Under the pieces are notes generated by a model. That model made no database searches. It was not told where the DNA came from and worked only from the letters and a program-made list of their open reading frames with translations. The position numbers and the translations under genes were made by a program. DNA of 64,000 bases from Gordonia desulfuricans NBRC 100010. Its GTDB lineage: Bacteria > Actinomycetota > Actinomycetes > Mycobacteriales > Mycobacteriaceae. The stretch's first letter is position 1; each line of letters opens with the position of its first letter. The stretch is from contig NZ_BCNF01000004.1 in assembly GCF_001485495.1 (NCBI RefSeq), positions 1-64,000 on the forward strand, given 5' to 3'. Shown here piece after piece: positions 62,901-64,000 of this stretch.

Positions 62901-64000
62901 ATGGTGAGCCCTGACGAACTCGCCTCCCTGGCCGCCACCACCCCGATCCCGGGCGCACCGCCGGCCGCCACCCTGACGCCCGACGAGTCCGCCGATCTGC
63001 CCGAGGACCGGTACCTCAACCGCGAACTCAGCTGGCTCGACTTCAATTCACGTGTCCTGGCCCTCGCCGAGGACACCTCGCTGCCGTTGCTCGAGCGTGC
63101 GAAGTTCCTCGCGATCTTCGCCTCGAACCTCGACGAGTTCTTCATGGTCCGCGTGGCCGGCCTCAAGCGCCGCGACGAGACCGGGCTGTCGGTGCGCTCG
63201 GCCGACGGTCTCTCCCCGCGCGAGCAGTTGTTGCGGATCGCCGGCCGCACCCAGACGCTCGCCGACCGTCATGCCCGGGTGTTCCTCGACTCGGTGCGTC
63301 CGTCTCTGGCCGCCAACGCCATCCACGTGGTGTCGTGGTCGGAGCTCGACGCCGATCAGCAGCGTCGGATGGTGGAGTACTTCCACGAGCAGGTCTTCCC
63401 GGTGCTCACGCCCCTCGCCGTCGACCCGGCCCACCCGTTCCCCTATATCAGTGGCCTGTCGCTGAACCTGGCGGTCACGGTCAAGGACGCCAACGAGGGC
63501 GGCGAGCACTTCGCCCGAGTCAAGGTCCCGGACAACGTGAATCGCTTCGTCCGGGTCGACCAGCTGACCCCGGGGTCGACGCCCGCCGACTCACGCGGCC
63601 ATCATCCGGCGGTCTTGCTGCCGATGGAGAACCTGATCGCGGCCAACCTCCAGCATCTCTTCCCCGAGATGGAAATCGTTGAGCACCACGTCTTCCGGAT
63701 CACCCGAAATGCGGATTTCGAGGTGGAGGAAGACCGCGACGAGGATCTGCTGCAGGCCCTCGAGCGCGAACTCGCCCGCCGCCGTTTCGGTTCGCCGGTC
63801 CGCCTCGAGGTGGCCGACGACATGAGTGAGCACATGCTCGAGCTGTTGCTGCGCGAGCTCGACGTGAACCCGGCCGACGTGATCCAGGTACCGGGACTGC
63901 TCGACCTGTCGTCGCTGTTCGAGATCTACGGTCTCGACCGGCCGACGCTCAAGGACCGCCCGTTCGTCCCGTCGACGCATCCGGCGTTCGGGGAGCGCGA
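62901..64000 (+). CDS. ppk1: Polyphosphate kinase 1 (5' part; runs off the window)
   Basis: About 366 codons, open to the window end. Reversible transfer of the ATP gamma-phosphate to polyphosphate. N-terminal domain [45 protein letters not shown], then the head domain with [21 protein letters not shown] and [20 protein letters not shown]. The two catalytic His-containing C-terminal domains lie beyond 64000. ATG at 62901 (ATGGTG) with a Pro/Ala-rich ~35-residue extension. Confidence 0.95.
   Translation, partial: MVSPDELASLAATTPIPGAPPAATLTPDESADLPEDRYLNRELSWLDFNSRVLALAEDTSLPLLERAKFLAIFASNLDEFFMVRVAGLKRRDETGLSVRSADGLSPREQLLRIAGRTQTLADRHARVFLDSVRPSLAANAIHVVSWSELDADQQRRMVEYFHEQVFPVLTPLAVDPAHPFPYISGLSLNLAVTVKDANEGGEHFARVKVPDNVNRFVRVDQLTPGSTPADSRGHHPAVLLPMENLIAANLQHLFPEMEIVEHHVFRITRNADFEVEEDRDEDLLQALERELARRRFGSPVRLEVADDMSEHMLELLLRELDVNPADVIQVPGLLDLSSLFEIYGLDRPTLKDRPFVPSTHPAFGER

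Overview
High-GC actinobacterial chromosome. Gene content and order match the Mycobacteriales, and the first ~51 kb run in nearly the order of Mycobacterium tuberculosis Rv2360c to Rv2427c (uppS-recO-era-ybeY-phoH; rsmE-dnaJ2-hrcA; hemW; sirA-cysH; cysA-W-T-sbp; lepA; transglutaminase/alpha-E/ATP-grasp; rpsT; holA; comEC/comEA; degV-octT-gpgP-rsfS-nadD; VWA-MoxR-proA). From ~52 kb the order switches to that of Rv2973c to Rv2984 (recG, DAK2, ung, thiL, DUF3515, gpsA, fbiD, ppk1). A Gordonia-like organism is my best guess; no 16S or other decisive marker is present. I see no rRNA, tRNA, transposase, phage gene or CRISPR array.

Layout. 1-126: 21-bp minisatellite. 143-9130 (minus): one tightly packed run phoH(with intein)-ybeY-CBS protein-cytidine-deaminase-like-era, then a DUF3533 membrane protein, recO, uppS and a small conserved gene. 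9260-13178 (minus): hrcA-dnaJ-rsmE-hydrolase. 13.3-15.0 kb: a small conserved gene convergent with hemW. 15.2-21.0 kb (plus): sulfate assimilation operon preceded by a Cys-rich leader peptide; every junction is overlapping. 21.1-22.0 kb: 209-bp repeat array. 22.0-25.9 kb (minus): sulfate ABC importer. 26-31.4 kb (minus): small membrane proteins, a CDF transporter, an M3 peptidase and LepA. 31.5-32.6 kb (plus): hydrolase plus PemK-like protein. 32.6-37.6 kb (minus): transglutaminase/alpha-E/ATP-grasp trio and a sulfotransferase. 37.9 kb: rpsT. 38.4-42.3 kb (minus): holA, repeat array, comEC-comEA. 42.5 kb: TerD protein. 43.6-43.9 kb: two short tandem arrays. 43.9-51.1 kb (minus): degV, methylglucose-lipopolysaccharide genes, rsfS, nadD, VWA/MoxR, proA. 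51.3-56.0 kb (minus): HNH nuclease, recG, DAK2 protein. 56.3-64 kb: rpmB, a crotonase-like gene, ung, gamma-carbonic-anhydrase-like, thiL, a stand-alone Lrp RAM domain, a DUF3515 protein, gpsA, fbiD and the 5' part of ppk1.

How genes work together. SirA, CysH, CysD, CysN and the CbiX-type chelatase form an assimilatory route sulfate -> APS -> sulfite -> sulfide, with siroheme supply; the CysTWA-Sbp importer on the other side of the repeat array feeds it. HrcA sits with DnaJ. OctT and GpgP belong to methylglucose lipopolysaccharide synthesis. FbiD is the guanylyltransferase of coenzyme F420 synthesis.

Most notable: the PhoH intein carries the residues of a class 3 intein and a damaged homing endonuclease; a Cys-rich RRHVDL-type leader peptide precedes the sulfate operon; lepA has no canonical start codon in its own frame, and one missing C would repair it; a cytidine-deaminase-fold protein has lost its catalytic residues; and several families of short tandem repeats occupy the intergenic gaps, two pairs of distant arrays being related in sequence.
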